DNA of 64,000 bases, from assembly GCA_964630785.1 (NCBI GenBank), contig CAZVZG010000003.1, positions 141,783 through 205,782 of the forward strand. Direction: 5' to 3'. Origin of the DNA: JADLCX01 sp964630785. GTDB taxonomy: Bacteria; Planctomycetota; Phycisphaerae; Phycisphaerales; UBA1924. Shown here piece by piece: positions 23,997 to 32,191 of the stretch. Numbering within the stretch: the first letter of the stretch is position 1; the number at the start of each line of letters is the position of its first letter. The position numbers and the translations under genes were made by a program. The notes beneath the pieces are model-generated. The model ran no database searches. It was not told where the DNA came from and worked only from the letters and a program-made list of their open reading frames with translations.

Positions 23997-26804
23997 ATGG
24001 CCCAATCGCTCACCCTCAACGAAGTCCGCGCCCGCGCGCTCGCCTTTTCCAAAGAGTGGAAGGGCGAGACCAGCGAGTCCGCCGAGAAGCAGACGTTCTG
24101 GAACGAGTTTTTCAGCGTCTTTGGCATCCACCGCCGCCGCGTGGCCGCGTTCGAGGTCAACGTCGATCTGCTCAAGGGCGCGCGGGGCAAGATCGACCTG
24201 TTCTGGCCCGGCGTGCTGCTCGTGGAGCACAAGAGCGCGGGCAAGGACCTCGCGACGGCCTTCAAGCAGGCCACGGACTACTTCGACGGAATCGAAGACA
24301 AAGACCTCCCCAAGCACGTCATCGTCTCCGACTTCGCCCGCTTCAAGGTCTACAACCTCGACGACAAGACCGAGGCGGAGTTCCCGCTCGCCAAACTCCA
24401 CACGCACATCTCGGCCTTCGGCTTCCTGACCGGCCACACCTTCAAGACTTACGACGAGGCCCCCGAGGTCAACATCAAGGCCGCCCAGCACATGGCGGAC
24501 CTGCACGATGCGCTCAAGAAGAACGGCTACACCGACCATCCCCTCGCGGTCCTCATGGTCCGGCTCATGTTCTGCATGTTCGCCGACTGGACCGGCCTGT
24601 TTCCCCGCGGCCTGTTCCGTCAGGTGATCGAGAGCAAGACCGACGAGTCGGGCGCGGACGTCGGCCCGATGATCCAGCAGGTCTTCGCCGTGCTGGACAC
24701 GCCGGAGACCAAGCGGCAGAAGAACCTTGATGAGGACTTGGCCAGTTTCCGGTACGTCAACGGCCTTCTGTTCAAGGACCGCTTCGACCCGCCCGCCTTC
24801 GACAAGGCCGCTCGGACCAAACTCCTGCAATGCCTGGCCTTCGACTGGTCCGCCGTCAGCCCCGCCATCTTCGGCTCCATGTTCCAGATGGTGATGGAGG
24901 AGGAACAGGGCAAGCGGCGCAAGATCGGGGCGCACTACACCAGCGAGAAGAACATCTTGAAGTGCATCGGCCCGATCCTGATCGACCCCTTGCGCGAGGA
25001 GTTCGCCAAGGCCACCACCGAGCGGGCCTTGGAAGCCCTCTTGGCGAAGATCGCCGATATGGCCGTGCTGGACCCGGCCTGCGGCTGCGGCAACTTCCTC
25101 GTCATCGCCTACCGCGAACTCCGCCAGATCGAGATCGACATCTACCGCAGACTCCAGCAGATGAAGAAGCGGACGGATGAGCGGCTGCTGTCGGTCGCGT
25201 TCATGCAGGGCCTGAATGTGGACCAGATGTACGGGATCGAGGTCGAGGAGTTCCCCTGCCGGGTCGCCGAGACGGCCCTCTACCTCATCGACCACGTCAT
25301 GAACATGAAGGCGTCCGAGGAGTTCGGCGAGGATTTCATTCGCCTGCCGCTGAAGGAAGCCCCGCACATCACGCACGGCAACGCCCTGCGGACGAACTGG
25401 GCCAAGGTCGCCCCGCTGGACAAACTCGCGGCCATCGTCGGCAACCCGCCGTTCATCGGCAAGGCCATGCGGAGCGAGGCGCAGGCCGAGGACATGGACA
25501 TCGTCTTCGCGGACTGGGACAAGCACGCCGAACTGGATTACGTCGCCGCGTGGTACGCCAAGGCCGCCGAGTTCATCAAGGGCACGCCCGTCCCCGTCGC
25601 GTTCGTCTCGACCAACTCGATCACGCAGGGCGAGCAGGTGTCGATCTTGTGGCCCCGCCTCGTGCAGCGCGGCATCCGCATCCGCTTTGCGCATCGCACG
25701 TTCAGTTGGACCAACGACGCCCCGGGCCGCGCGGCGGTGCACTGCGTCATCATCGGCTTCGGCTACGCGGTGCCCGCCAAGTGCCTGCTGTTTGACTACG
25801 CCCACCCCAAGGCCGAACCGCAGGTGCGGGAGGTGAAGCGGATCAACCCGTACCTCGTGGACTACGAGGACGTATTTGTGACGCCGCGCCGCAAGCCGAT
25901 CTGCGCGGTGCCGGAGATCAAGTTCGGCAACATGCCCAACGACGGAGAGGACGAAACGACGGGTGAGAAAAACCTGCTGATGACCACAGAGGAGCGCGAC
26001 GCGCTTCTCCGGCGTGAACCGAGCGCTGCGAAGTGGGTCCGCCGTATCTACGGGTCCAAGGAGTTCATCAATGGTATTGACCGTTGGTGCCTCTGGCTGA
26101 AAGATGCAACTCCGACCGACCTGCGCGCGATGCCCGCCGTCATGGAGCGGATCGCGCGCGTGAAGGCGCACCGACTCAAGAGCGATCGGGGCACCACGAA
26201 GGACCTCGCCGAAACGCCGTGGCTCTTCGGCGAAGTCCGCCAGCCAGACTCGAACTACCTCGCGGTTCCAAAGACTTCCTCGGAAGCCCGTGCGTTCATA
26301 CCGATGGGCTTTCTGACCCCGGACATCATCACGACCACCGAAATCCTGATGGTGCCCAACGCCGACCTCTACCACTTCGGCGTCCTGCAATCGACCATGC
26401 ACATGGCCTGGGTCCGGCAGGTCGCGGGCAGGCTCAAGAGCGATCTCCGCTACAGCAACGAGATCGTCTACAACAACTTCCCGTGGCCGGAAACGCCCAC
26501 CGACAAGCAGCAGGCCGCCGTCCGCGCCGCCGCGCAGGCCCTCCTCGACGCCCGCGCCGCCCAGAAGGGCCAGACCCTGGCCGCGCTCTACGACGCCGAC
26601 GTGATGCCCGAGCCGATCCGCAAGGCCCACGCCGCCCTCGACAAGGCCGTGGACGCCTGCTACCGCCCGCAGCCCTTCGACACCGAACTCGCCCGCGTCC
26701 GCTCCCTCTTCGAGCGCTACGCCGAACTGACGGCCGCCGGCCAGATGGACCTGCTCGGCCCGGCGACGAAGGAGAGGAAACGCAAGGGGTCGGCGAAGAA
26801 GTGA
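23997..26804 (+). CDS. Type IIG restriction-modification protein (MmeI-like)
   Basis: A 935-residue single-chain restriction enzyme plus adenine-type methyltransferase, close to the length of MmeI-family enzymes. An N-terminal PD-(D/E)xK-type nuclease is suggested by GKIDLFWPGVLLVEHKSAGKD (Asp, then E-H-K, about residues 65-85). The helical connector includes RRKIGAHYTSEKNI. The methyltransferase has LDPACGCGNFLVIAYREL (motif I, SAM binding, about residue 355) and AAIVGNPPFIG (motif IV, NPPF, about residue 480). A C-terminal target-recognition part ends near NEIVYNNFPWPETP. It is outside attR, hence a separate defence locus. The ATG at 23997 is chosen because the upstream frame is low-complexity. 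No frameshift seen. Confidence 0.9.
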   Translation: MAQSLTLNEVRARALAFSKEWKGETSESAEKQTFWNEFFSVFGIHRRRVAAFEVNVDLLKGARGKIDLFWPGVLLVEHKSAGKDLATAFKQATDYFDGIEDKDLPKHVIVSDFARFKVYNLDDKTEAEFPLAKLHTHISAFGFLTGHTFKTYDEAPEVNIKAAQHMADLHDALKKNGYTDHPLAVLMVRLMFCMFADWTGLFPRGLFRQVIESKTDESGADVGPMIQQVFAVLDTPETKRQKNLDEDLASFRYVNGLLFKDRFDPPAFDKAARTKLLQCLAFDWSAVSPAIFGSMFQMVMEEEQGKRRKIGAHYTSEKNILKCIGPILIDPLREEFAKATTERALEALLAKIADMAVLDPACGCGNFLVIAYRELRQIEIDIYRRLQQMKKRTDERLLSVAFMQGLNVDQMYGIEVEEFPCRVAETALYLIDHVMNMKASEEFGEDFIRLPLKEAPHITHGNALRTNWAKVAPLDKLAAIVGNPPFIGKAMRSEAQAEDMDIVFADWDKHAELDYVAAWYAKAAEFIKGTPVPVAFVSTNSITQGEQVSILWPRLVQRGIRIRFAHRTFSWTNDAPGRAAVHCVIIGFGYAVPAKCLLFDYAHPKAEPQVREVKRINPYLVDYEDVFVTPRRKPICAVPEIKFGNMPNDGEDETTGEKNLLMTTEERDALLRREPSAAKWVRRIYGSKEFINGIDRWCLWLKDATPTDLRAMPAVMERIARVKAHRLKSDRGTTKDLAETPWLFGEVRQPDSNYLAVPKTSSEARAFIPMGFLTPDIITTTEILMVPNADLYHFGVLQSTMHMAWVRQVAGRLKSDLRYSNEIVYNNFPWPETPTDKQQAAVRAAAQALLDARAAQKGQTLAALYDADVMPEPIRKAHAALDKAVDACYRPQPFDTELARVRSLFERYAELTAAGQMDLLGPATKERKRKGSAKK

Positions 26805-26849
26805 ACTTCCTCTGCCCCTGCGGGGCGGTCTCGCTGCATCATCACGCCT

Positions 26850-26970
26850 TCCACGGGTGGCGCTCCGCCCGCGAGGACGCGGGCTGCGCTCCACCCGTGG
26901 CGACACCCCTGCGCCCCGTCGGGGCGAGAGCCGATGCCTTCCTCCGCGTGCTCCGTGCCTCGGCGGTGAA
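26850..26970 (-). repeat. Right flanking repeat of the type IIG gene
   Basis: The palindrome TCCACGGGTGG...CCACCCGTGG (26850-26902), then GCCCCGTCGGGGC, then CTCCGCGTGCTCCGTGCCTC and GGTGAA ending at 26970. Its terminal 29 bases match the reverse complement of 23485-23513 at 22 of 29 positions. Confidence 0.65.
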
Positions 26971-27022
26971 CCGCCCTGGGCTTGTCCCGCGCAGCGGGTC
27001 CTGCGGACGGAGTGTCAACCCC

Positions 27023-27706
27023 CTACGCCGCCACCGTCGCGCTGGCCGTGTCGCTCCACGGCCCCATCGCGCCGCGCCGCGTGACCCAGCGCGCCAGGTA
27101 GTGGGCCTGCATCCCGCCGCGCCGGCTCTCGAAGCTGAGCACGGTTGATCCGTCGCTCACGCTCTGCACGTAGCGATAGACGCCCGGGTCCGCGGGGGGC
27201 GGCTCCGCCACGGGCGTGAGCGCGACGAAGACCTCGGCCCGCTGCACGCCGCGCGGGCGGGCGCGGCGCGTGGGGGTGGCTTCGTCCACCAGCCGCAGCC
27301 CGTGCGTGAGCCGCGACGCGGACTCGACGAGGATGAGCGGCTTGCTGGTGGGCGCGCCCCCGGGCGCGCCTCCGGCGTCGCGCACGGTGATCCCCATCTC
27401 CGCGCGGTCGGAGTTGGTGGTCGTGGGGTACGCCTGCACGAAGTTGGCGACGGGGCGGGCCTCCTTCTCCAGAGCGGCCCGCGCGGCGGCCTTGGCCCGG
27501 CGGGCCGACTCGGCCTTCTGCCGGGCCGCGGTGTGCGCGGGGTAGGCGGCGTTCCAGGCGTCCAGGGCGATGCCCAGCGGCTTGAGGTCGTTGAGGTCGA
27601 GCCCCTGGATGGTCCACCACTTCTTGACCGCGGCGTAATAGTTCGCCGCCCACGCGGAGAAGCCGCCGTCGGGCCGGGGGATGTAATGTTCGCCGCCTCG
27701 GGCCAT
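27023..27706 (-). CDS. Hypothetical protein, IPRPD...W N-terminus, Fn3-like C-terminus
   Basis: A 227-residue protein starting MARGGEHYIPRPDGGFSAWA, with GGAGG before the ATG at 27706. The N-terminal third is helical and aromatic, the middle is an Ala/Arg/Glu coiled stretch (TAARQKAESARRAKAAARAA). The last third has short beta strands ending HYLARWVTRRGAMGPWSD, reminiscent of a fibronectin type III edge. I have the impression that similar proteins occur in planctomycetes and verrucomicrobia, but I cannot name a family. No signal peptide. An upstream frame extension to 27967 is repetitive and rejected. Function unknown. Confidence 0.65.
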   Translation of the reverse strand: MARGGEHYIPRPDGGFSAWAANYYAAVKKWWTIQGLDLNDLKPLGIALDAWNAAYPAHTAARQKAESARRAKAAARAALEKEARPVANFVQAYPTTTNSDRAEMGITVRDAGGAPGGAPTSKPLILVESASRLTHGLRLVDEATPTRRARPRGVQRAEVFVALTPVAEPPPADPGVYRYVQSVSDGSTVLSFESRRGGMQAHYLARWVTRRGAMGPWSDTASATVAA

Positions 27707-28046
27707 GCGCGGGCCTCCGTGCGCCGGCGCGGGGGCCGCGGGGCGCGTATCCGCGGCTCCGTGCGCCGCGTCCGCGACGCGACGCGCGGGCCGTCGCGTG
27801 CGATCATCGGCCGGGCGGGGGCGACGCTTGAGCGGTCGCACGCGACCAACGATCGGTCGCACGCGGCGGGCGGCCCGGCGGACGCGACAGGCCATCGGTC
27901 GCGTGCGACGGGCGGGTGGGACGCGGGCGGAGGGCGCGTCCGGGGCCCGTTGTTCGCGTGGGGCCACGTGATCCCTTGATCCCTTGATCCCCTGTTCCTT
28001 CCCCCCCCTCCCCCGAGCTTGCGCTCGGGGCTCCCTGGGGCATTGA
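27707..28046. other. 340-bp region with a 21-bp-phased motif array
   Basis: No gene. GTCGCRYGCG cores sit at 27793-27802, 27835-27844, 27856-27865 and 27898-27907, separated by 42, 21 and 42 bp, upstream of the minus-strand gene that starts at 27706. The remainder is GC-rich unassigned sequence. Confidence 0.5.
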
Positions 28047-28967
28047 TTACATCGCGCCCCCGTCGAAGACCACCCGCTGCTTCCTGTGACCCGGCGCGGG
28101 CGGCCGGGCGACGGGGACGGCCGAGAGCAGGCTCTGGGTGTAGCGGTGCCGGGGGTGGTCGATGATGTCGCGCTTGGCCCCGGCCTCGACGATCTTGCCC
28201 TTGTACATCACGGCGATCCGCTCGCACATGTGCTGGATCACCGCCATGTCGTGGCTGATGAACAGGTACGAGAGGCCCAGGTCGCGCTGCAGGTCCTTGA
28301 GCAGGTTGAGGACCTGGGCCTGGATCGAGACGTCCAGCGCGCTGGTCGGCTCGTCGCAGACGATGAACGAGGGCTCCAGCGCCAGGGCCCGCGCGATCGC
28401 GATGCGCTGCCGCTGACCGCCGGAGAACTCGTGCGGGTAGCGGTCGGCGGCGGCCCGTGGCATGCCGCAGCGCTCCAGCATCACGCCCACACGCTCGCGG
28501 AGCTGGTCGCGGTCCTTGACCAGGCCGTGCACCATGAGCGGCTCGCCCACGATGTTGAGCACGCGCATGCGCGGGTTCATGCTCCCCGCGGGGTCCTGGA
28601 AGATGATCTGCATGTGCTTGCGGAGCGACTTGAGCGCGGCGCCCGAGGCGCGGTAGACGTCCTTGCCCTCGAAGACCACGCTCCCGGAGCTGGCCGGGAT
28701 CAGCCGGAGGATCGTGCGCCCGACGGTGGTCTTGCCGCAGCCCGACTCGCCGACCAGCCCGAGCGTCTCGCCGCGGGCGATCTGGAAGTCGATGCCGTCC
28801 ACCGCGCGGACGTAGCCGGTGGTCCGCTGGAGCAGGCCGGACTTGATCGGGAAGTGCGTGTGCAGCGATCTGACGTCGAGCAGCACTTCGCGCCCGGCGG
28901 GCGCGGCCGCGGAGTTCGAGATGGCGGGCGCGTCGGGCCGGGCCGATGGGCTGGCGGGGTCGGTCAT
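28047..28967 (-). CDS. oppF: Oligopeptide/dipeptide ABC transporter ATP-binding protein
   Basis: A 306-residue ABC ATPase of the OppF/DppF type, acting at the inner membrane with permeases encoded elsewhere. Walker A GESGCGKTTVGRT, Q-loop IFQDPAGSMNPRMRV, signature FSGGQRQRIAIARAL, Walker B FIVCDEPTSALDVSI, and the H-loop in LFISHDMAVI. The C-terminal RYTQSLLSAVP is diagnostic of the oligopeptide group. It has a 30-residue Ala/Pro-rich lead before VLLDVRSLHTHF. No other transporter gene is adjacent, so it is either the end of an operon beyond the gene-free region or an orphan. F versus D assignment is by likeness only. Confidence 0.9.
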   Translation of the reverse strand: MTDPASPSARPDAPAISNSAAAPAGREVLLDVRSLHTHFPIKSGLLQRTTGYVRAVDGIDFQIARGETLGLVGESGCGKTTVGRTILRLIPASSGSVVFEGKDVYRASGAALKSLRKHMQIIFQDPAGSMNPRMRVLNIVGEPLMVHGLVKDRDQLRERVGVMLERCGMPRAAADRYPHEFSGGQRQRIAIARALALEPSFIVCDEPTSALDVSIQAQVLNLLKDLQRDLGLSYLFISHDMAVIQHMCERIAVMYKGKIVEAGAKRDIIDHPRHRYTQSLLSAVPVARPPAPGHRKQRVVFDGGAM

Positions 28968-28992
28968 GCTCGGGCCAAGCGTAGCGGGCGGC

Positions 28993-29071
28993 GTGGGGAC
29001 GGGTGGGGCGGTGGAAGGGGAGGGAGGGGGGAGCGGGTGGGGATGGGTGTCGGGGAGTGCGGGGTGGGGGG
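28993..29071 (+). other. G-rich tract with quadruplex potential
   Basis: An almost uninterrupted series of G3-G6 runs separated by one to six bases lies between the oppF-like start (minus strand) and tRNA-Phe. It satisfies the usual G-quadruplex pattern many times over. A regulatory effect on the ABC gene, whose leader would be C-rich, is possible but unproven. Confidence 0.5.
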
Positions 29072-29133
29072 TTGAAGAGCGGGGCGCCGCTTGACCGATG
29101 ATCGGGGCCTGATAGCCTTGTGGCTCACAAGTC

Positions 29134-29206
29134 GGCTAGGTAGCTCAGTTGGTAGAGCACCGCACTGAAAATGCGGGTGTCGCCGGTTCAAGTCCGGCCC
29201 TAGCCA
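29134..29206 (+). tRNA. tRNA-Phe (anticodon GAA)
   Basis: A complete cloverleaf: acceptor GGCTAGG pairs with CCTAGCC, anticodon loop CTGAAAA (anticodon GAA) on CCGCA/TGCGG, T loop TTCAAGT. No encoded CCA. It ends 30 bp before the carbamoyltransferase gene. Confidence 0.95.
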
Positions 29207-29235
29207 TTGCCGGGGGGGTCGGGAGGGGGGCGGGG

Positions 29236-31068
29236 ATGACGGCCATCCTGGGCATCTCCGCGTACTACCACGACTCCGCCGCGGCGGTGGTGGTGGACGG
29301 GCGGATCGTCGCGGCGGCGCAGGAAGAACGGTTCACGCGGATCAAGCACGACGCGGGGTTCCCGGCCCGCGCGATCGAGTATTGCCTGCGCGAGGCCGGG
29401 GTCGGGGCGGCGGACCTCGACCTGGTCGGGTTCTACGAGAAGCCGCTGCTCAAGTTCGACCGGCTGCTGGAGACCTACCTCGCGTACGCGCCGGCGGGGT
29501 TCGGGTCGTTCGCCCGGGCCATGCCGGTCTGGCTCAGGGACAAACTCCACCTGCGGCGCGGCATCCGGCGCGGGCTCGGCGGGGCGTACCAGCGGCGGAT
29601 CGTGTTCGCCGAGCACCACGAGTCGCACGCGGCCAGCGCGTTCTTCCCCAGCCCGTTCGACGAGGCCGCGATCCTGACGCTCGACGGCGTCGGCGAGTGG
29701 ACCACCACGAGCGTGGGCGTCGGGCGCGGCAACCGGATCGAGTTGATCAGCGACCTCCGTTTCCCGCACTCGTTGGGCTTGCTGTACTCCGCGTTCACCT
29801 ACTTCACGGGCTTCCGGGTGAACTCGGGCGAGTACAAACTGATGGGCCTGGCGCCGTACGGGCGGCCGGTCTTTTACGACGCGATCGTGAAGAACCTGCT
29901 GGACCTCCGAGAGGACGGCTCGTTCCGCATGAACATGGCGTGCTTCAACTACTGCCAGGGGCTGACGATGACCGGCCGCCGCTTCGAGCGGCTCTTCGGC
30001 GGCCCGGCGCGGAAGCCCGAGGCGGCGCTGACCCAGCGCGAGATGGACATCGCCGCGTCGATCCAGAAGGTGACCGAGGAGGTGATGCTGCGGTGCGCGC
30101 GGCACGCGCACGCGATCACGGGCGCCGGGCGGCTGTGCATGGCCGGCGGGGTCGCGCTCAACTGCGTGGGTAACGGGGTGATCCTGCGCGAGGGGCCGTT
30201 CGAGGAAGTGTGGGTGCAGCCGGCCGCGGGCGACGCTGGGGGCGCGCTGGGCGCGGCGCTGTTCATCTGGCACCAGTTGCTGGACAACCCGCGGACGGCC
30301 GAGCCCGGCGACAGCCAGCGCGGCTCGCTGCTCGGCCCCGCGCCGGACGAGGGGCAGATCGGGGCGTTCCTGGACGCCCGCGGGGCGCGGTACCGCCGCC
30401 ACGCGAACGACGAGACGCTCAACCGCGAGGTCGCGGGGCTGATCGCGGCGGGGAAGGTGGTGGGGTGGGTGCAGGGACGGATGGAGTTCGGACCGCGGGC
30501 CCTGGGGTGCCGGAGCATCCTGGGCGACGCCCGTTCGGCCGAGATGCAGACGACGATGAACGTGAAGATCAAGTTCCGGGAGTCGTTCCGGCCGTTCGCG
30601 CCCAGCGTGCTCGCGGAGCGAACGGGCGAGTACTTCGAGTTGGGCCCGGGGGTCGAGAGCCCGTACATGCTGCTGGTCGCGCCCGTGCGGAGCGACCAGC
30701 GCCTGGCGGGGGCGGACGGCGCGGCGTCGGGGCTGGACAAGCTCAAAGCCGTCCGCTCGCGCGTGCCCGCGGTCACGCACGTGGACTGCTCGGCACGGGT
30801 GCAGACCGTGGACGCCCGGCGGCACGGGCGCTTCCACGCGCTGCTCTGCGAGTTTGAGCGATCGACCGGGTGCCCGCTGGTGATCAACACGAGCTTCAAC
30901 GTGCGCGGCGAGCCGATCGTGCGCACGCCCGAGGAGGCGTACCGCTGCTTCATGGGCACCAACATGGACGCGCTGGTGCTGGAGCGGTTCGTGCTGCTCA
31001 AGGACGAGCAGCCCGGCGGCGAGCGGGTGCGGAACGAGGACTACCTCAGGCAGTTCAAGCTCGATTAG
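29236..31068 (+). CDS. Carbamoyltransferase, NodU/CmcH family
   Basis: A 610-residue enzyme that transfers a carbamoyl group from carbamoyl phosphate to a hydroxyl on a sugar or secondary metabolite. The N-terminal YrdC/Kae1-like half starts ILGISAYYHDSAAAVVVDG and AAAQEERFTRIKHDAGFP, with AEHHESHAASAFFPSPF (metal-binding His residues) and LTLDGVGEWTTTS. The C-terminal domain shows GRMEFGPRALGCRSILGD and HRSFNVRGEPIV-like INTSFNVRGEPIV. The ATG at 29236 is chosen because upstream sequence is the tRNA. It is followed by SxtJ-like and DUF5989 genes, a recurring trio in planctomycetes and other phyla, suggesting a surface or exported glycoconjugate. Confidence 0.92.
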   Translation: MTAILGISAYYHDSAAAVVVDGRIVAAAQEERFTRIKHDAGFPARAIEYCLREAGVGAADLDLVGFYEKPLLKFDRLLETYLAYAPAGFGSFARAMPVWLRDKLHLRRGIRRGLGGAYQRRIVFAEHHESHAASAFFPSPFDEAAILTLDGVGEWTTTSVGVGRGNRIELISDLRFPHSLGLLYSAFTYFTGFRVNSGEYKLMGLAPYGRPVFYDAIVKNLLDLREDGSFRMNMACFNYCQGLTMTGRRFERLFGGPARKPEAALTQREMDIAASIQKVTEEVMLRCARHAHAITGAGRLCMAGGVALNCVGNGVILREGPFEEVWVQPAAGDAGGALGAALFIWHQLLDNPRTAEPGDSQRGSLLGPAPDEGQIGAFLDARGARYRRHANDETLNREVAGLIAAGKVVGWVQGRMEFGPRALGCRSILGDARSAEMQTTMNVKIKFRESFRPFAPSVLAERTGEYFELGPGVESPYMLLVAPVRSDQRLAGADGAASGLDKLKAVRSRVPAVTHVDCSARVQTVDARRHGRFHALLCEFERSTGCPLVINTSFNVRGEPIVRTPEEAYRCFMGTNMDALVLERFVLLKDEQPGGERVRNEDYLRQFKLD

Positions 31069-31080
31069 GAGGCGGCGGCG

Positions 31081-31707
31081 GTGATCCCTGAACATCGTCA
31101 TTCCGGGCCGGGATCACCGAGCGTGCGGGACGTCCGCGTCTTCGGCGTGCTCTGGCTGGTGTTCTTCGTCGCGCTGGCGTGGATGGTGCACATGGGCGGG
31201 GGGAGGGGGGTGGGGGGGCGGCTGGTCTGGGCGGGCGCGTTGCTCGGGCTGTGCGTGCTGGTGGCGTTGGTGCTGGGCCGGGCGCTGCCGCTGCGGAGGC
31301 GGATCGCGGGATTGGCGATCCCGCTGGCGCTGGCCGCGATCGGGCTGGCGCCGCGATGGCTGACGATGGGGGGGGGAGGGGTTGGGCTGGACGCGCACAC
31401 CGCGACGCGGCGGGTCGCGGCCGCGGTGGCGGCGGTGGGCGTGCTGGGCGCCGCGGCGGTGATCGCGCGCCCGGCGGTGGGCGCACGGGTCTACCGCGGG
31501 TGGATGGCGGCCGCGGAGCCGATCGGATGGACCATCTCGCACGCGCTCCTGGCCGTAGTCTTCTTCTTCGTGCTGACGCCGCTCGGCCTGGCCATGCGGC
31601 TCTTCTCGGGAGACCCCATGCGCCGGGCGTACGATCCGGACGCGAAGACTTATTGGTTGCCGCGGCGGTCGGCGCCAGACCGCCGGTCGTACTTCCGGCA
31701 GTTCTGA
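31081..31707 (+). CDS. SxtJ-family membrane protein
   Basis: A 208-residue integral membrane protein with about five hydrophobic segments. The C-terminus AEPIGWTISHALLAVVFFFVLTPLGLAMRLF followed by GDPMRRAYDPDAKTYWLPRR is typical of SxtJ, a small membrane protein found beside carbamoyltransferases. Starts at GTG 31081, 12 bp after the carbamoyltransferase stop, with AGGAGGCGG upstream. Two glycine runs (GGGRGVGG, MGGGGVG) are encoded by G tracts. Role unknown; partner of the carbamoyltransferase is likely. Confidence 0.85.
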   Translation: MIPEHRHSGPGSPSVRDVRVFGVLWLVFFVALAWMVHMGGGRGVGGRLVWAGALLGLCVLVALVLGRALPLRRRIAGLAIPLALAAIGLAPRWLTMGGGGVGLDAHTATRRVAAAVAAVGVLGAAAVIARPAVGARVYRGWMAAAEPIGWTISHALLAVVFFFVLTPLGLAMRLFSGDPMRRAYDPDAKTYWLPRRSAPDRRSYFRQF

Positions 31708-31749
31708 TCGTCACGCGGCCCTCCAACCTCTCCGAGTCCGGAGGACGAG

Positions 31750-31968
31750 ATGAGCGATGCACCCAAGCGAGAGAGGCCGAGCGGGGCGGACGAGTTCTCC
31801 AGCGAGGCCGAGAAACCCGATCGAGGGCTGATCGCCGAGTTGTGGCAGATGATCCGCGAAGAGCGGAAGTGGTGGATCGCGCCCATCGTGATCGTGCTGT
31901 TGGTGCTCGGGGTGCTGGTGCTGCTGAGCACGACGGCCGCGGCGCCGTTCATCTATTCGCTGTTCTGA
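31750..31968 (+). CDS. DUF5989-family small membrane protein
   Basis: A 72-residue protein: a charged N-terminus, GLIAELWQMIREERKWWIAP, then one membrane helix (IVIVLLVLGVLVLLSTTAA) and APFIYSLF. This is the standard DUF5989 layout and it is regularly found after carbamoyltransferase and SxtJ. GGACGAG precedes the ATG. Confidence 0.88.
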   Translation: MSDAPKRERPSGADEFSSEAEKPDRGLIAELWQMIREERKWWIAPIVIVLLVLGVLVLLSTTAAAPFIYSLF

Positions 31969-32191
31969 TGGGGCGGAGGCGGTGGGGTGGCGTGTCGGGC
32001 CCGTGATTGTCCGCGGGCGTTCGGTTTGGTGTAAACAACTCTGCTGCAATGAGATACAAGCTCGGCCGCGAGACAAATATTGGGCGCGACCCGCGCCCGG
32101 GGGCCGCGAACCGCCAAAGATGAATGCCCCGCAAGACCGGACCCAAACGTCGGCCCGGTCGCGAACCCTGAACTCGGAGGCTTTGGCCGGA

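Noticed and set aside
23985..26906. A 973-codon open frame on the minus strand opposite the type IIG gene
   Set aside because: It is the antisense shadow of a strongly coding GC-rich gene. Its translation is Arg/Gly/Val-biased with no recognisable motif, while the plus strand holds intact methyltransferase motifs.
29200..31101. A 633-codon minus-strand frame opposite the carbamoyltransferase
   Set aside because: Antisense of a conserved enzyme, with a His/Arg/Pro-rich translation lacking any motif.
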